Shown: positions 33,997 to 46,784, numbered from the stretch's first letter. The stretch: 64,000 nucleotides of DNA from Streptomyces sp. NBRC 110028 (GCF_001417735.1 NZ_BBUZ01000022.1:310001-374000), one strand, 5' to 3'. Program-made: numbers and translations. The notes: generated from the letters alone by a model not told the origin.

Positions 33997-34542
33997 ATGG
34001 ACGCAACACAGCAGGATGCCACCGCGCGCGCACGAGAGCTGCAGCGTAGTTGGTACGGGGAGCCGCTGGGGGCGCTGTTTCGCCGTCTCATCGACGACCT
34101 CGGCCTCAACCAGGCGCGCCTGGCTGCCATCCTCGGGCTCTCCGCGCCCATGCTGTCCCAGCTCATGAGCGGCCAGCGCGCCAAGATCGGCAATCCGGCG
34201 GTGGTCCAGCGGGTGCAGGCGCTCCAGGAACTCTCCAGTCAGGCGGCGGACGGCCGGGTCAGCGCCGCCGAGGCCGCGGAGCGCATGGAGGAGATCAAGA
34301 AGACCGCCGGTGGGTCGGTCCTCAACTCCACCCAGACCGCCGCCAGCACAGGGGCCCCGACCGTACGGCGCGTGGTCCGTGAAATCCAGTCGCTGCTGCG
34401 GTCCGTGGCCGCCGCCGGGGACATCATCGATGCGGCGGATTCCCTCACCCACACCCACCCCGAGCTGGCAGAGTTCCTCCGTGTGTACGGCGCAGGGCGG
34501 ACCGCTGAGGCGGTCGCGCACTACGAGGCGCACCAGAGCTGA
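33997..34542 (+). CDS. Helix-turn-helix DNA-binding protein
   Basis: This 181-residue protein has an XRE-like HTH near residues 25-70 (FRRLIDDLGLNQARLAAILGLSAPMLSQLMSGQRAKIG). A helical middle (AEAAERMEEIKKTAGG) and an all-alpha C-terminal domain rich in Ala/Glu (DIIDAADSLTHTHPELAEFLRVYGAGRTAEAVAHYEAH) follow. The family recurs in Streptomyces next to a Ser/Thr kinase gene, as here (49 bases upstream of it), so the kinase may phosphorylate it; that is inference. ATG 33997 follows GGGGAGAGCGAG. Confidence 0.85.
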   Translation: MDATQQDATARARELQRSWYGEPLGALFRRLIDDLGLNQARLAAILGLSAPMLSQLMSGQRAKIGNPAVVQRVQALQELSSQAADGRVSAAEAAERMEEIKKTAGGSVLNSTQTAASTGAPTVRRVVREIQSLLRSVAAAGDIIDAADSLTHTHPELAEFLRVYGAGRTAEAVAHYEAHQS

Positions 34543-34590
34543 CGGGCTGATGGACTGCTGACGAGTCGATGACGGGGCGGGCACGGCGCG

Positions 34591-36195
34591 ATGGGTGAGA
34601 TCTTCGCGGGCCGGTACGAACTGGTGGACCCGATCGGGCGCGGGGGCGTGGGCGCCGTATGGCGGGTCTGGGACCATCGCCGGCGCCGTTACGTCGCGGC
34701 GAAGGTGCTTCAGCAGCGGGACGCGCATACGCTGCTGCGCTTCGTACGGGAGCAGGCCCTGCGGATCGACCACCCCCACGTACTGGCGCCGGCGAGCTGG
34801 GCGGCGGACGACGACAAGGTGCTGTTCACCATGGACCTGGTGGCCGGCGGCTCGTTCGCACACCTCATCGGCGACTACGGTCCCCTGCCGCCACGCTATG
34901 TGTGCACACTGCTGGACCAGTTGCTCTCCGGGCTGGCCGCCGTCCACGCGGAGGGCGTGGTCCACCGGGACATCAAGCCCGCGAACATCCTGCTGGAGTC
35001 CACCGGAACGGGCCGGCCCCATGTCCGGCTGGGTGACTTCGGCATCGCGCTCACCAAGGGCGAGCCCCGCCTCACCGAGGCCAACTACGTGATGGGCACA
35101 CCCGGTTACTTCGCGCCCGAGCAGATGATGGGCGAGGAGCCTGATTTCCCGGCCGACCTGTTCGCGGTCGGCCTGGTGGCGCTGTATCTGCTCCGCGGGC
35201 ACAAGCCCGACGGGGAAGCGATCGTGAAGCTGTTCGGCGAGCACGGTGTGCCGCACGCTCCCGAAGGCGTACCCGAGCCGCTGTGGCAGGTGATCGCCGG
35301 ACTGCTGCAGCCGGACCCGGAAGACCGGTTCCGTTCCGCCACGGGGGCGCGCAAGGCGCTCCTGTCGGCCGTCGAGATGCTGCCGGAGGGCGATCTCGAC
35401 GACGAGGTGATCGAGGTCTTCGACCATCTCGGACCGCTGCCGGCCGGATTCGGCTCGAACGGCCCGGCCCGGCCGGGCCGCCGCCATGCGAAGGCCGACC
35501 CTCCCGAGGACAACGGTGCGGCGCCGCGCCCCGCGCCGCCCGCCGCCGGACCAGCCGAGCCCGGTCAATCCAGCGATGCCGGCCGATCCGCCGGACCCGC
35601 CGCAGAGCCGGCCAACGAACCCGCCGCCGGGCCGCCCGCGCAGACCTCGATGTCGGACACCGGCAGCTTCACGCTCCCGCCGCCGCAGCCACGGACGCCG
35701 CATCCCCAAACCGCACAACCTCCGGCACCGCAGACGGGAACGCCACCCCCGCAGATATCGCCTCCCCCGGCGCCTCCCCGGACGCCACTCCCGCACACAC
35801 CACCGCCCCAGCACCCGCGGACACCGCAGCCGCAGACACCGCACCCTCAGCCCCCGCAACAGCCGCCGACCCCGTCGACCGCGGCCCCGCTCCCGCAGCC
35901 GCCCCAGCCGCCCGTACACCAGCCACAGGGGCCACAGCCCGGCCAACGGGGCCCATCGCCCCAGCCCGCGCACCTGCATACGCCTCCCCCCACTCCCACG
36001 CCCGTGCCGGCCGCCGCGCCCCTGCCGACGCCGCGTGATTACCCCCTCACCCGTGCATACACCGCTCAGAGCCCCCGGGTTCCACCCGCCGCCGCGCGGC
36101 GGCGGGGACCGTCCCGGAAAACGACGCTCTCGATCCTGATCGTCGCGGTGCTCTGCTTCGCCGTGGGGGCGTGGGCCCTGGTCGCCGCGGGCTGA
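34591..36195 (+). CDS. Ser/Thr protein kinase with Pro-rich linker and C-terminal membrane anchor
   Basis: This 534-residue protein has an N-terminal kinase domain (about 8-265): glycine loop IGRGGVGAV, Lys38, HRDIKPAN 125-132 and DFG 149-151, all intact. A disordered region of about 220 residues rich in Pro, Gln, Thr and His follows. A final helix (LSILIVAVLCFAVGAWALVAA) anchors it with almost no extracellular part, so it cannot sense ligands outside by a PASTA-like domain. It starts at ATG 34591 after the HTH gene, probably as an operon. Confidence 0.9.
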   Translation: MGEIFAGRYELVDPIGRGGVGAVWRVWDHRRRRYVAAKVLQQRDAHTLLRFVREQALRIDHPHVLAPASWAADDDKVLFTMDLVAGGSFAHLIGDYGPLPPRYVCTLLDQLLSGLAAVHAEGVVHRDIKPANILLESTGTGRPHVRLGDFGIALTKGEPRLTEANYVMGTPGYFAPEQMMGEEPDFPADLFAVGLVALYLLRGHKPDGEAIVKLFGEHGVPHAPEGVPEPLWQVIAGLLQPDPEDRFRSATGARKALLSAVEMLPEGDLDDEVIEVFDHLGPLPAGFGSNGPARPGRRHAKADPPEDNGAAPRPAPPAAGPAEPGQSSDAGRSAGPAAEPANEPAAGPPAQTSMSDTGSFTLPPPQPRTPHPQTAQPPAPQTGTPPPQISPPPAPPRTPLPHTPPPQHPRTPQPQTPHPQPPQQPPTPSTAAPLPQPPQPPVHQPQGPQPGQRGPSPQPAHLHTPPPTPTPVPAAAPLPTPRDYPLTRAYTAQSPRVPPAAARRRGPSRKTTLSILIVAVLCFAVGAWALVAAG

Positions 36196-36235
36196 AACAG
36201 CGGGGCGAAGCCGAAGGCTGGGCCAGCAGGCCGAA

Positions 36236-37654
36236 CTACCAGGCGGGCGGCGGCCCGTACCGGTGCTGTCCGGTCGTCGGATCCGCCGCGTCCGGATCTC
36301 CCCCCGGACCTCCCCGCGGGCCCTCGGCCGCCGTGCGGCGCCGGGCGGTCAGGATCCACGCGCCCAGCCCGATCAGCAGGAGCGAACCCGTCCCGAAGCT
36401 CGTGTAGGCCACCGCCTGGAGCGTGTCGCGATCCTCGGCGCCCGGGCGGCGGCCCATGGGCTCGGGCTGGAGCGGCGAGGCCGCCTTGCGGGCCTCCCGC
36501 TTCTCGGCGTCGGTGAGCCCGAAGCCCGCCTTGACCGCGTTCCCGTCGTAGGCCGGGCCACCGCGGGCCTGCCCCGCGACCCGTACCCGCAACGTCATCG
36601 GGACCGTACCGTCCAAGTGGGGTTCCACGTTCGGGGGATTGACCGTGACCGCCAGGTAGTACCCGCCAGTGAGGCTCATGGCGCGCACCGAGTAGTCGGA
36701 CTTCGCGTACCGGTTCCCGTACGCCGCCGGGGCGGTGCTGACCTCGGTCCGCGGCCGCTCGCTCTCCTGGGCCAGGGCGGTGCCCCGCTTGGCCAGCCCC
36801 CGCGCCGGGTTGTAGGCGCGCATGGCCACCGCCTGGCCGAGTGGACCGGTGCTCTTGTCCGCCGCGTCGGCGGGGAGTTCGGCGATGGCGGATATCTGCT
36901 GTCCCCAGTCGACCGGCACCCGGTAGAAGTGCGTCTCCCCCGGCTCGAAATCGTCCCGCCACACCCCTGTGGACACCAGCGGCGCGTCGGAGAACCCCTG
37001 CCCGCCCTGGCGCGGCCTGGGGCCGCCGGACGGCGGCTGGGGCGGCTTGGTGTGCCAACTGCCCTCCGGAGCCGGGCCCGTGGAGCCGCCCTTCACCGGC
37101 GGCTCCACCATCAGCCGCAGCTCCAGCGGCCAGCTGTCGGGGTCCGCGGAGCCCGCCTGGCGCTCCACGGTGACCAGATACCGGCCCGCCGTGCGGCAGG
37201 ACGCCACCGAACCCGAGCCGGTCTGCCGGGTGACGTAGTCGGCGAGGGGATAGGCGACCCCCTTCGTCTCGATCCGCCGGGGGACCGTGCCGCAGACACC
37301 ACCCGCGGGGTTCTTCAGCGTCACCGTGACGCCGTCGCGGTAGGAGACGACGCCGGCGCCCGGCCGGGGCGCGGCGACGGCCGAGACGTAGGCGGTGGAC
37401 TTCGCGTCGAGGTCGACGCCGTAGAACCGCTTCTCGCCGGGCCCGAGGCTGTCGGCGTACGTGCGGCCGGGTCTCAGGGACGGGGCGCCCGCGCCGCTCC
37501 CGGAGCCCTGCACCGGGGTGCCCTGGACCCGGTACTCCCGGGCCCCCGCGGGGCTGTCGGCGGCAGCGACCGGGATCTGCACCGCCATCGTCGCCACGGC
37601 GCACAGCGCCGTCACCGCGGTGAGACCGGCCCTGTCCCTGCTGCGGTGCTTCAT
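36236..37654 (-). CDS. Secreted, membrane-anchored protein of unknown function
   Basis: This 472-residue protein starts [20 protein letters not shown], a signal peptide with probable cleavage after AVAAADS. Two related beta-rich modules follow, each with a 'GEKRFYGVDLDAK' or 'GETHFYRVPVDWG' type segment, resembling pre-peptidase C-terminal-like domains. A C-terminal helix (GTGSLLLIGLGAWILTA) and a basic tail anchor it. Two Cys pairs could form disulfides. ATG 37654 has GAGGGGGGACGCG upstream; earlier in-frame ATGs would spoil the signal peptide. I do not recognise a named family. Confidence 0.82.
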   Translation of the reverse strand: MKHRSRDRAGLTAVTALCAVATMAVQIPVAAADSPAGAREYRVQGTPVQGSGSGAGAPSLRPGRTYADSLGPGEKRFYGVDLDAKSTAYVSAVAAPRPGAGVVSYRDGVTVTLKNPAGGVCGTVPRRIETKGVAYPLADYVTRQTGSGSVASCRTAGRYLVTVERQAGSADPDSWPLELRLMVEPPVKGGSTGPAPEGSWHTKPPQPPSGGPRPRQGGQGFSDAPLVSTGVWRDDFEPGETHFYRVPVDWGQQISAIAELPADAADKSTGPLGQAVAMRAYNPARGLAKRGTALAQESERPRTEVSTAPAAYGNRYAKSDYSVRAMSLTGGYYLAVTVNPPNVEPHLDGTVPMTLRVRVAGQARGGPAYDGNAVKAGFGLTDAEKREARKAASPLQPEPMGRRPGAEDRDTLQAVAYTSFGTGSLLLIGLGAWILTARRRTAAEGPRGGPGGDPDAADPTTGQHRYGPPPAW

Positions 37655-37742
37655 CGCGTCCCCCCTCGTCATACCGGGCGTCATACCGGTCGACCAGCAC
37701 GTCACATTCACTTATGCAAGCGATTCATTTGCGAGAGTAAAG

Positions 37743-37780
37743 ACGAGGGCCCCGACCGCTGCAGCGATCGGGGCCCTCGT
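37743..37780 (-). terminator. Terminator of the DLW-39 gene
   Basis: ACGAGGGCCCCGA (37743-37755) pairs perfectly with 37768-37780 around a self-complementary loop. It is downstream of the DLW-39 gene on the minus strand and is followed by CTTTACTC. Confidence 0.8.
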
Positions 37781-37796
37781 AACGGGACTGTGGGGG

Positions 37797-37931
37797 TCAC
37801 ACACCCGAACCTGCGGGCACGGAGTCGGTCGCCTCCGTCCACAGATCCTGCTCGGCGCGATCCGCCTGGATCTGGCGGTACACGAGGAGCCCGCCGATGG
37901 CGGCCAGTGCGACCAGGAGAAGCTTCTTCAC
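37797..37931 (-). CDS. DLW-39 family small membrane protein
   Basis: This 44-residue protein, MKKLLLVALAAIGGLLVYRQ followed by an acidic tail containing EQDLWTEATDSV, is recognised as the DLW-39 family of actinobacteria, named for its DLW triplet. One membrane helix spans residues 3-18. GTG 37931 has GAGGTAGCGCG upstream. The function is unknown. It lies between tRNA-Ile and a secreted protein gene and has its own strong terminator, as found at the matching place in other actinobacterial origins. Confidence 0.9.
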   Translation of the reverse strand: MKKLLLVALAAIGGLLVYRQIQADRAEQDLWTEATDSVPAGSGV

Positions 37932-38066
37932 CGCGCTACCTCGTCTCTTTCTTGACGTAGGGGACCTCTGGCGCCCGATGATACACACCGGCCGATACCG
38001 TTCGGTGACCTATGCCCGGCATCGGGCGGTCGGTATCCGGTCATCAACTCCCGGGCACCCAAATGA

Positions 38067-38101
38067 ATCAGCCTGGACGGAGAATCTCCGTCCAGGCTGA
38101 T
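38067..38101 (-). terminator. tRNA-Ile terminator
   Basis: A near-perfect 17-bp inverted repeat (38067-38083 with 38085-38101) lies 9 bases after the tRNA-Ile 3' end. It is followed on the minus strand by TCATTTGGG. The effective loop is AGAATCT or similar. Confidence 0.8.
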
Positions 38102-38109
38102 CGTGCCGG

Positions 38110-38183
38110 TGGGGCTAACAGGACTTGAACCTGTGGCCTCTTCCTTATCAGGGAAGCGCTCTAACCGTCTGAGCTATAGCCCC
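38110..38183 (-). tRNA. tRNA-Ile (anticodon GAT)
   Basis: On the minus strand this 74-base tRNA has acceptor GGGGCTA with TAGCCCC, D-arm AGCTCAGACGGTTAGAGC, anticodon loop CTGATAA with GAT, and T-arm with GTTCAAGTC. Discriminator A is at 38110 and no CCA is encoded. A tRNA-Ile after gyrA and the DUF3566 gene is the usual actinobacterial arrangement. Confidence 0.97.
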
Positions 38184-38254
38184 GCGCTGCACCGAAAGAT
38201 TAGCGCACCACCAGCCCAGTCCCAAAATCGGTGAACGCGGCCGCCCCCGCTCGG

Positions 38255-39058
38255 CTACTCGTCCTCCGCGAGCGTCAGCTCCACGCCGCCCACGAAGCCC
38301 GACGACAGGTTGTAGATGAACGCGCCCAGCGTGGCCAGCGCGGTGGCCAGCACCACGTTGATCACAGCTATCACCGAGGTGAACGTGATGACGCGGGGAA
38401 GCGACAGGAACGACTCCAGGTCGAAGCCGCCGCCCTGCTGTCCCTCGGTCGCCTCGCTGACGGTCCCGCCCACCGCGCTGAAGACGCCCATGGCGTCCAT
38501 GACCATCCACAGCACCGACGCCGCGACCACCGTGCAGATCCCGAGCGCGATCGCGAGCAGGAAGCTGACCTTCATGACCGACCACGGGTCGACCTTCGCG
38601 ACCCGCAACCGCGCCTTGCGCGTACGCGGCGCCGGACGCGCGGCGGGCGCACCACCGGCGCCGGCGCCCGGACGGCGCGCAGCAGCCCCATGGGGCTGCT
38701 GCCCGGGCACGGCGGGCTGCGCGGAGGTGCCGCGCCCGGCCGTGGCCGCGCCGCCGCCGGGCGGCGGGGCGTAGGCCTGCGGCGGGTGGTACGGCCGCTC
38801 GGGCTGCGGCTGGGCGGCCCGCTCACTGGGCAGCGGGCTCGACGTGTGCCGCTCGGGCTGGGGATCCGACGCGGGCACGGGACGCAGCTTCCGCGTGTCC
38901 GTCACCGTGCTCCCGGAGTCCGCTCCGTCCCGGGGGTCGGCGGCGGGGCCACGGGCGTCTTGCGCGGCGGACGCACCGCCCGCGGAGGGCGGGGTCTTCG
39001 ATCCCGGACGCCCTTCGGCTCCCGTGCCGCCACCCGCTCCGCCCGTGGCTCCACTCAC
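38255..39058 (-). CDS. DUF3566 domain-containing membrane protein
   Basis: This 267-residue protein has about 140 disordered Pro/Gly/Ala-rich residues followed by DUF3566 (RLRVAKVDPWSVMKVSFLLAIALG). It has two membrane helices (about 160-185 and 225-250) and an acidic end. It is the constant neighbour downstream of gyrA in actinobacteria; its role is unknown. GTG 39058 is three bases after the gyrA stop, so it is co-transcribed with gyrBA. The sequence between the two helices (FSAVGGTVSEATEGQQGGGF) is probably extracellular. Confidence 0.92.
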   Translation of the reverse strand: MSGATGGAGGGTGAEGRPGSKTPPSAGGASAAQDARGPAADPRDGADSGSTVTDTRKLRPVPASDPQPERHTSSPLPSERAAQPQPERPYHPPQAYAPPPGGGAATAGRGTSAQPAVPGQQPHGAAARRPGAGAGGAPAARPAPRTRKARLRVAKVDPWSVMKVSFLLAIALGICTVVAASVLWMVMDAMGVFSAVGGTVSEATEGQQGGGFDLESFLSLPRVITFTSVIAVINVVLATALATLGAFIYNLSSGFVGGVELTLAEDE

Positions 39059-39061
39059 GAC

Positions 39062-41674
39062 TTACTCCTCGGTCGTCTCATCGGCCGGGGACGGCCTGCC
39101 CCCGGCCGCCTCGGACGCGGCCTCCTCGGCTGCCTCGATCGCGGTCTCGATGACGTCCTCGACCTCTTCAGCCTCACGACCGGCCTCGGCGTTCCGGGCG
39201 ATGCCGACGACGGCATCGCGCTTGCCCAGGTTGATCAGTTGGACGCCCATGGTGTCACGGCCCGTCTCCCTGACCTCGCTGACCCGTGTCCGGATCACAC
39301 CGCCCCCGAGCGTGATGGCGAGGATCTCGTCGCTCTCCTCGACCACCAGCGCTCCGACCAGCGAACCCCGGTCCTCCACGATCTTGGCGGCCTTGATTCC
39401 GAGGCCACCGCGACCCTGGACGCGGTACTCGTCGACGTTCGAACGCTTCGCGTACCCACCGTCGGTGGCGGTGAAGACGAACGTACCGGGCCGGACGACA
39501 TTCATCGAGAGCAACTCGTCGTCCTCGCGGAAGCTCATGCCCTTCACGCCCGAGGTCGCGCGCCCCATCGGCCGCAGCGACTCGTCGGTCGCCGTGAACC
39601 GGATCGACTGCGCCTTCTTGCTGATCAGCAGCAGATCGTCCTCGGCGGAGACCAGCTCCGCGCCGATCAGCTCGTCCTCGCGGCCGTCTTCCATCTCACG
39701 GAGATTGATGGCGATCACACCGCCGGAGCGCGGCGAGTCGTAGTCCTTCAGCGGCGTCTTCTTCACCAGACCCGACTTGGTGGCCAGCACCAGATACGGC
39801 ACCGCCTCGTAGTCCCGGATCGCCAGGATCCGGGCGATCTGCTCGTCGGGCTGGAACGCCAGCAGGTTCGCGACGTGCTGGCCGCGCGCCTCCCGGCCCG
39901 CGTCCGGGAGTTCGTACGCCTTCGCCCGGTAGACCCGCCCCTTGTTGGTGAAGAACAGCAGCCAGTGGTGGGTGGTCGAGACGAAGAAGTGGTCGACGAT
40001 GTCGTCCTGCTTCAGCTTCGTCCCGCGCACGCCCTTGCCGCCGCGCTTCTGCGAGCGGTAGTCCTCGGTCTTGGTGCGCTTCAGATAGCCGCCACGGGTG
40101 ATCGTGACGACGATGTCCTCCTCGGCGATCAGGTCCTCGATGGACATGTCGCCGTCGAAGGGGATCAGCTTGGAGCGCCGGTCGTCGCCGAACTTCTCGA
40201 CGAGCGCGGTCAGCTCCTCGCTGATGATCTGCCGCTGTCGCTCGGGCGAGGCGAGGATCGCGTTGTACTCGTTGATCTTCGCCTGCAGCTCGTCGTGCTC
40301 CTGGATGATCTTCTGACGCTCCAGGGCGGCCAGCCGCCGCAGCTGCATCTCCAGGATCGCGTTCGCCTGGATCTCGTCGATCTCCAGCAGCTCCATCAGG
40401 CCGCCGCGCGCGGTGTCGACCGTGTCGCTGCGCCGGATCAGCGCGATGACGTCGTCGATCGCGTCCAGCGCCTTGAGCAGGCCGCGCAGGATGTGCGCCC
40501 GCTCCTCGGCCTTGCGCAGCCGGAAGCGGGTCCGGCGGACGATGACCTCGATCTGGTGGGTGACCCAGTGCCGGATGAACGCGTCCAGCGACAGGGTCCG
40601 CGGCACGCCGTCGACCAGCGCCAGCATGTTGGCGCCGAAATTCGTCTGCAGATCGGTGTGCTTGTAGAGGTTGTTGAGGACGACCTTGGCGACCGCGTCC
40701 CGCTTGAGGACGATGACCAGGCGCTGGCCGGTGCGCGACGAGGTCTCGTCACGGACATCCGCGATGCCGCCGATCCTGCCGTCCTTCACCAGGTCGGCGA
40801 TCTTCTGCGCCAGGTTGTCCGGATTGACCTGGTACGGCAGCTCCGTGACCACCAGGCACTGCCGGCCCTGGATCTCCTCGACCTCGACGACCGCGCGCAT
40901 CGTGATCGAGCCACGGCCGGTGCGGTACGCCTCCTCGATGCCCTTGCGGCCCACGACCAGCGCGCCGGTCGGGAAGTCCGGGCCCTTGATCCGGTCGATC
41001 AGGGCGTCGAGCAGCTCCTCCGGGGTCGCCTCCGGGTTCGCCAGGAACCACTGGGCGCCCTCGGCGACCTCGCGCAGATTGTGCGGCGGGATGTTGGTGG
41101 CCATACCCACCGCGATCCCCGCCGAGCCGTTGACCAGCAGGTTCGGGAACCGGGCCGGGAGGACCGTCGGCTCCTGGTTACGGCCGTCGTAGTTGTCCTG
41201 GAAATCGACGGTCTCCTCGTCGATGTCCCGGAGCATCTCCATGGCCAGCGGGGCCATCTTGCACTCGGTGTACCGCATGGCCGCCGCGGGGTCATTGCCC
41301 GGGGAGCCGAAGTTGCCGTTGGAGTCGACCAGCGGCATGCGCATGGACCACGACTGGGCCAGCCGCACGAGGGCGTCGTAGATGGACGAGTCACCGTGCG
41401 GGTGGTACGTGCCCATCACGTCGCCGACGACGCGGGCGCACTTGTAGAAGCCCTTCTCGGGGCGGTATCCGCCGTCGTACATCGCGTACAGCACGCGCCG
41501 GTGCACCGGCTTGAGGCCGTCCCGGACGTCGGGCAGCGCACGGCTCACGATGACGCTCATCGCGTAGTCGAGGTACGAGCGCTGCATCTCGGTCTCGAGG
41601 CCGACCGCCTCGATGCGCATGGCGGCGCCGTCGGCGAGTTCGTCGGGCGTGGTCGGGTTGTTCTCGTCGGCCAT
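39062..41674 (-). CDS. gyrA: DNA gyrase subunit A
   Basis: This 870-residue subunit of DNA gyrase has an N-terminal breakage-reunion domain with catalytic Tyr in [12 protein letters not shown]. The quinolone-determining region is [17 protein letters not shown], with Ser and Asp at the positions equivalent to E. coli 83 and 87, so there is no known resistance change. The C-terminal beta-pinwheel contains the GyrA box QRGGKGVRG. With GyrB it introduces negative supercoils using ATP. The acidic tail ([18 protein letters not shown]) is typical of actinobacteria. It lies 44 bases after gyrB. Confidence 0.98.
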   Translation of the reverse strand: MADENNPTTPDELADGAAMRIEAVGLETEMQRSYLDYAMSVIVSRALPDVRDGLKPVHRRVLYAMYDGGYRPEKGFYKCARVVGDVMGTYHPHGDSSIYDALVRLAQSWSMRMPLVDSNGNFGSPGNDPAAAMRYTECKMAPLAMEMLRDIDEETVDFQDNYDGRNQEPTVLPARFPNLLVNGSAGIAVGMATNIPPHNLREVAEGAQWFLANPEATPEELLDALIDRIKGPDFPTGALVVGRKGIEEAYRTGRGSITMRAVVEVEEIQGRQCLVVTELPYQVNPDNLAQKIADLVKDGRIGGIADVRDETSSRTGQRLVIVLKRDAVAKVVLNNLYKHTDLQTNFGANMLALVDGVPRTLSLDAFIRHWVTHQIEVIVRRTRFRLRKAEERAHILRGLLKALDAIDDVIALIRRSDTVDTARGGLMELLEIDEIQANAILEMQLRRLAALERQKIIQEHDELQAKINEYNAILASPERQRQIISEELTALVEKFGDDRRSKLIPFDGDMSIEDLIAEEDIVVTITRGGYLKRTKTEDYRSQKRGGKGVRGTKLKQDDIVDHFFVSTTHHWLLFFTNKGRVYRAKAYELPDAGREARGQHVANLLAFQPDEQIARILAIRDYEAVPYLVLATKSGLVKKTPLKDYDSPRSGGVIAINLREMEDGREDELIGAELVSAEDDLLLISKKAQSIRFTATDESLRPMGRATSGVKGMSFREDDELLSMNVVRPGTFVFTATDGGYAKRSNVDEYRVQGRGGLGIKAAKIVEDRGSLVGALVVEESDEILAITLGGGVIRTRVSEVRETGRDTMGVQLINLGKRDAVVGIARNAEAGREAEEVEDVIETAIEAAEEAASEAAGGRPSPADETTEE

Positions 41675-41718
41675 TGCTGGTCAAGTCCTTCTGTCGTCTA
41701 CGGCTGCGGGTGGCCGAC

Positions 41719-44080
<2,362 letters not shown>

Positions 44081-44599
44081 TCAGCCGTAGGTGTCGCCCG
44101 GGCCGGTGCTGCCGGGGGAGCGCAGCGGACCATAGCGCCGGGGCGGGCCGCCCGGGCCCAGCACCTTGATCAACCGCACCGTGCCCTGCCCGAGGTCGGC
44201 GTTGAGCCGGGCCACCAGCTGCGGTGCGAGCAGCCGCAGCTGGGTCGCCCACGCCGTGGAGTCGCAGCGCACGGTCAGCACCCGGGCCTCCTCGTCGTAC
44301 CGCTGCGGCTCACAGTGCTGGGCGACCTCCGGGCCGACCATCTGGGGCCAGCGGCCCATCACCCCGCCGACCGCCGCCGGCGCCTCCCAGCCCCGCTCGG
44401 TGATCAGCCGGTTGATCGCCGTCCCCAGCGGAAGCGGATCGCGCCCATCGGCGCGCGCGCCGGAACGCAAGCCCCCTCGACGCGCCTGCTTCTTCTGCTG
44501 GGCGGCCGCTCCGCGGGCCCGCGCCTGCTCCTTGGCGGCGCGCAGCGCGACGCGCGCCAGATCGACGCCCGAGGGCTCGGGGGTCCTGGGGTCCGTCAT
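44081..44599 (-). CDS. DUF721 (DciA-like) protein
   Basis: This 172-residue protein has a basic N-terminal region ([28 protein letters not shown], only partly conserved) and a C-terminal DUF721 domain ([60 protein letters not shown]). DUF721 includes DciA, the ancestral helicase-operator that helps load DnaB. Actinobacteria lack DnaC, so a helicase-loading role here next to recF and dnaN is plausible but inferred. Its ATG overlaps the recF stop. Confidence 0.9.
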   Translation of the reverse strand: MTDPRTPEPSGVDLARVALRAAKEQARARGAAAQQKKQARRGGLRSGARADGRDPLPLGTAINRLITERGWEAPAAVGGVMGRWPQMVGPEVAQHCEPQRYDEEARVLTVRCDSTAWATQLRLLAPQLVARLNADLGQGTVRLIKVLGPGGPPRRYGPLRSPGSTGPGDTYG

Positions 44600-45741
44600 A
44601 CCCGCCGCACCTCGCCCTCGGCCACCGCGTAGCGCACGCCCGCCAGCACCTCCGGGACGTCCTCCTCCACGGCCGCCGTGACCAGCACCTGCTCACCGGG
44701 GGCGACCAGCTCGGCCAGCCGCTCCCGGCGCCGGGCGTCCAGTTCGGCGAAGACGTCGTCCAGCACCAGCACCGGTTCGGCGCCCTCCGCGCGCAGCAGG
44801 TCGTACGAGGCGAGACGCAGCGCGAGGGCGTACGACCAGGACTCGCCGTGGCTCGCGTAGCCCTTGGCCGGAAGCCGCCCGAGCTTGAGGACGAGATCGT
44901 CCCGGTGCGGCCCCACCAGCGTGACGCCGCGCTCGATCTCCTGCTTGCGCGCGTCGGCCAGGGCTGCCATCAGCCGCTCGTACAGCTCCTCGCGGCTGCC
45001 GGCCGCGGTCAGGTCCTCACCGGCCGAACCGCGGTACTCCAGCAGGACCGGGCCGCCGCCCGGGGCCAGTTGCTCGTACGCCTTGTCGGCGAGCGGCTGC
45101 AGCACGGAGATCAGGTCGAAGCGCTGGGCGAGCAGTTCGGCGCCGGTCCGGGCCAGGTGCTGGTCCCAGACGTCGAGGGTGGACAGCGCCGCGTCGCCGC
45201 CGCTTCCGCCCCGCGAGCCGTGCCGGCGGGCCAACGCGGCCGTCCTCAGCAGGCTGTTGCGCTGCTTGAGCACCCGGTCGTAGTCCGAGCGGACCCCGGC
45301 CATCCGCGGCGCGCGGGCGGTGATCAGCTCGTCGAGGAAGCGGCGGCGCTCACCCGGGTCGCCCTTGACCAGGGCCAGATCCTCGGGCGCGAACAGCACC
45401 GTGCGCAGGATGCCGAGCACATCGCGCGGTCTGACCTGCGAGGACCGGTTGATGCGGGCGCGGTTGGCCTTGCCGGGGTTGAGCTCCAGCTCGACCAGCT
45501 GCTGCCGGTCCCCCTGGACCACCGCGGCCCGGACGACCGCCCGCTCGGCCCCCATGCGCACCATCGGGGCGTCCGAGGAGACGCGGTGACTGCCGAGGGT
45601 GGCGAGATAACCGACGGCCTCGACCAGGTTGGTCTTGCCCTGGCCGTTGGGCCCGACGAAGGCGGTGACGCCCGGGCCCAGGGCGACCTCGGCCCGGGCG
45701 TACGAGCGGAAGTCGGCGAGCGACAGATGCGTGACGTGCAT
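44596..45741 (-). CDS. recF: DNA replication/repair protein RecF
   Basis: This 381-residue SMC-like ATPase has Walker A in [15 protein letters not shown] near residues 30-44. The ABC-type signature and Walker B ([19 protein letters not shown]) are near the C-terminus. RecF with RecO and RecR loads RecA at gaps. It sits 50 bases after gnd and overlaps the DUF721 gene by ATGA. The start is [20 protein letters not shown]. The length is normal. Confidence 0.97.
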   Translation of the reverse strand: MHVTHLSLADFRSYARAEVALGPGVTAFVGPNGQGKTNLVEAVGYLATLGSHRVSSDAPMVRMGAERAVVRAAVVQGDRQQLVELELNPGKANRARINRSSQVRPRDVLGILRTVLFAPEDLALVKGDPGERRRFLDELITARAPRMAGVRSDYDRVLKQRNSLLRTAALARRHGSRGGSGGDAALSTLDVWDQHLARTGAELLAQRFDLISVLQPLADKAYEQLAPGGGPVLLEYRGSAGEDLTAAGSREELYERLMAALADARKQEIERGVTLVGPHRDDLVLKLGRLPAKGYASHGESWSYALALRLASYDLLRAEGAEPVLVLDDVFAELDARRRERLAELVAPGEQVLVTAAVEEDVPEVLAGVRYAVAEGEVRRV

Positions 45742-45791
45742 GGTGGGCTGCGCCGACCTCCCCCGGCAGTACTACACCCCTGTGGGGCTGC

Positions 45792-46670
45792 TTACTTGGT
45801 GTTCTCGACCGCGTGACCGCCGAACTGATTGCGCAGCGCGGCGATCATCTTCATCTGCGGGGAGTCGTCCTGACGCGAGGCGAAGCGGGCGAACAGGGAC
45901 GCCGTGATGGCGGGCAGCGGCACCGCGTTGTCGATCGCGGCCTCCACGGTCCAGCGGCCCTCGCCCGAGTCCTCGGCGTATCCGCGCAAGCGGGACAGGT
46001 GCTCGTCGTCGTCCAGGGCGCGGACCGCCAGGTCCAGCAGCCAGGAGCGGATGACGGTGCCCTCCTGCCAGGAGCGGAACACCTCGCGGACGTCGGTGAC
46101 CGAGTCCACGGCCTGCAGCAGCTCCCAGCCCTCGGCGTACGCCTGCATCATCGCGTACTCGATGCCGTTGTGGACCATCTTGGCGAAGTGGCCCGCGCCG
46201 ACCTTGCCCGCGTGGACGGCGCCGGCACTCCCCTCGGGCTTGAGCGCGTCGAAGACCGGCTGGACCTGGGCGACGTGCTCGGCCGAGCCGCCGTACATCA
46301 GCGCGTAGCCGTTCTCCAGGCCCCAGACGCCGCCGGAGACACCGCAGTCGACGAAGCCGATGCCCTTGGCCTTCAGCTCCTCGGCGTGCTTCTCGTCGTC
46401 CGTCCAGCGGGAGTTGCCGCCGTCCACGACGACGTCGCCGGGCGACAGGAGTTCGGCCAGCTCGTCGATGGTGGTCTGGGTGGCGGCACCGGCCGGAACC
46501 ATGATCCAGACCACTCGCGGACCCTTGAGCTTGCTCACCAGTTCACCGAGGCTGTGAACATCGGCGACGTCCGGGTTGCGGTCGTATCCGATGACGGTGT
46601 GGCCTGCGCGGCGAATGCGCTCGCGCATATTGCCGCCCATCTTGCCGAGGCCGACGAGACCGAGCTCCAT
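45792..46670 (-). CDS. gnd: 6-phosphogluconate dehydrogenase, short YqeC-type
   Basis: This 292-residue protein has an N-terminal Rossmann domain (LGLVGLGKMGGNMRERIRRAG), the conserved DGGNSRW and GVSGGVWG motifs, and KMVHNGIEYAMMQAYAEG with the catalytic Lys and Asn. Its size marks it as the short, often NAD-preferring Gnd/YqeC form, without the C-terminal extension of the 470-residue enzyme. It oxidatively decarboxylates 6-phosphogluconate to ribulose 5-phosphate. Its place between dnaN and recF is an actinobacterial habit. Confidence 0.95.
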   Translation of the reverse strand: MELGLVGLGKMGGNMRERIRRAGHTVIGYDRNPDVADVHSLGELVSKLKGPRVVWIMVPAGAATQTTIDELAELLSPGDVVVDGGNSRWTDDEKHAEELKAKGIGFVDCGVSGGVWGLENGYALMYGGSAEHVAQVQPVFDALKPEGSAGAVHAGKVGAGHFAKMVHNGIEYAMMQAYAEGWELLQAVDSVTDVREVFRSWQEGTVIRSWLLDLAVRALDDDEHLSRLRGYAEDSGEGRWTVEAAIDNAVPLPAITASLFARFASRQDDSPQMKMIAALRNQFGGHAVENTK

Positions 46671-46784
46671 CAGAGATCCTTATGCCGTAGTCAGTGCGGT
46701 TTTCGTACCTGGGACCGAGCCTACGCCCGCGAGTGTCCGCACAGATGTTGGCTACACCTGCTCATCCGCTCGGTCTTCGGCCGC

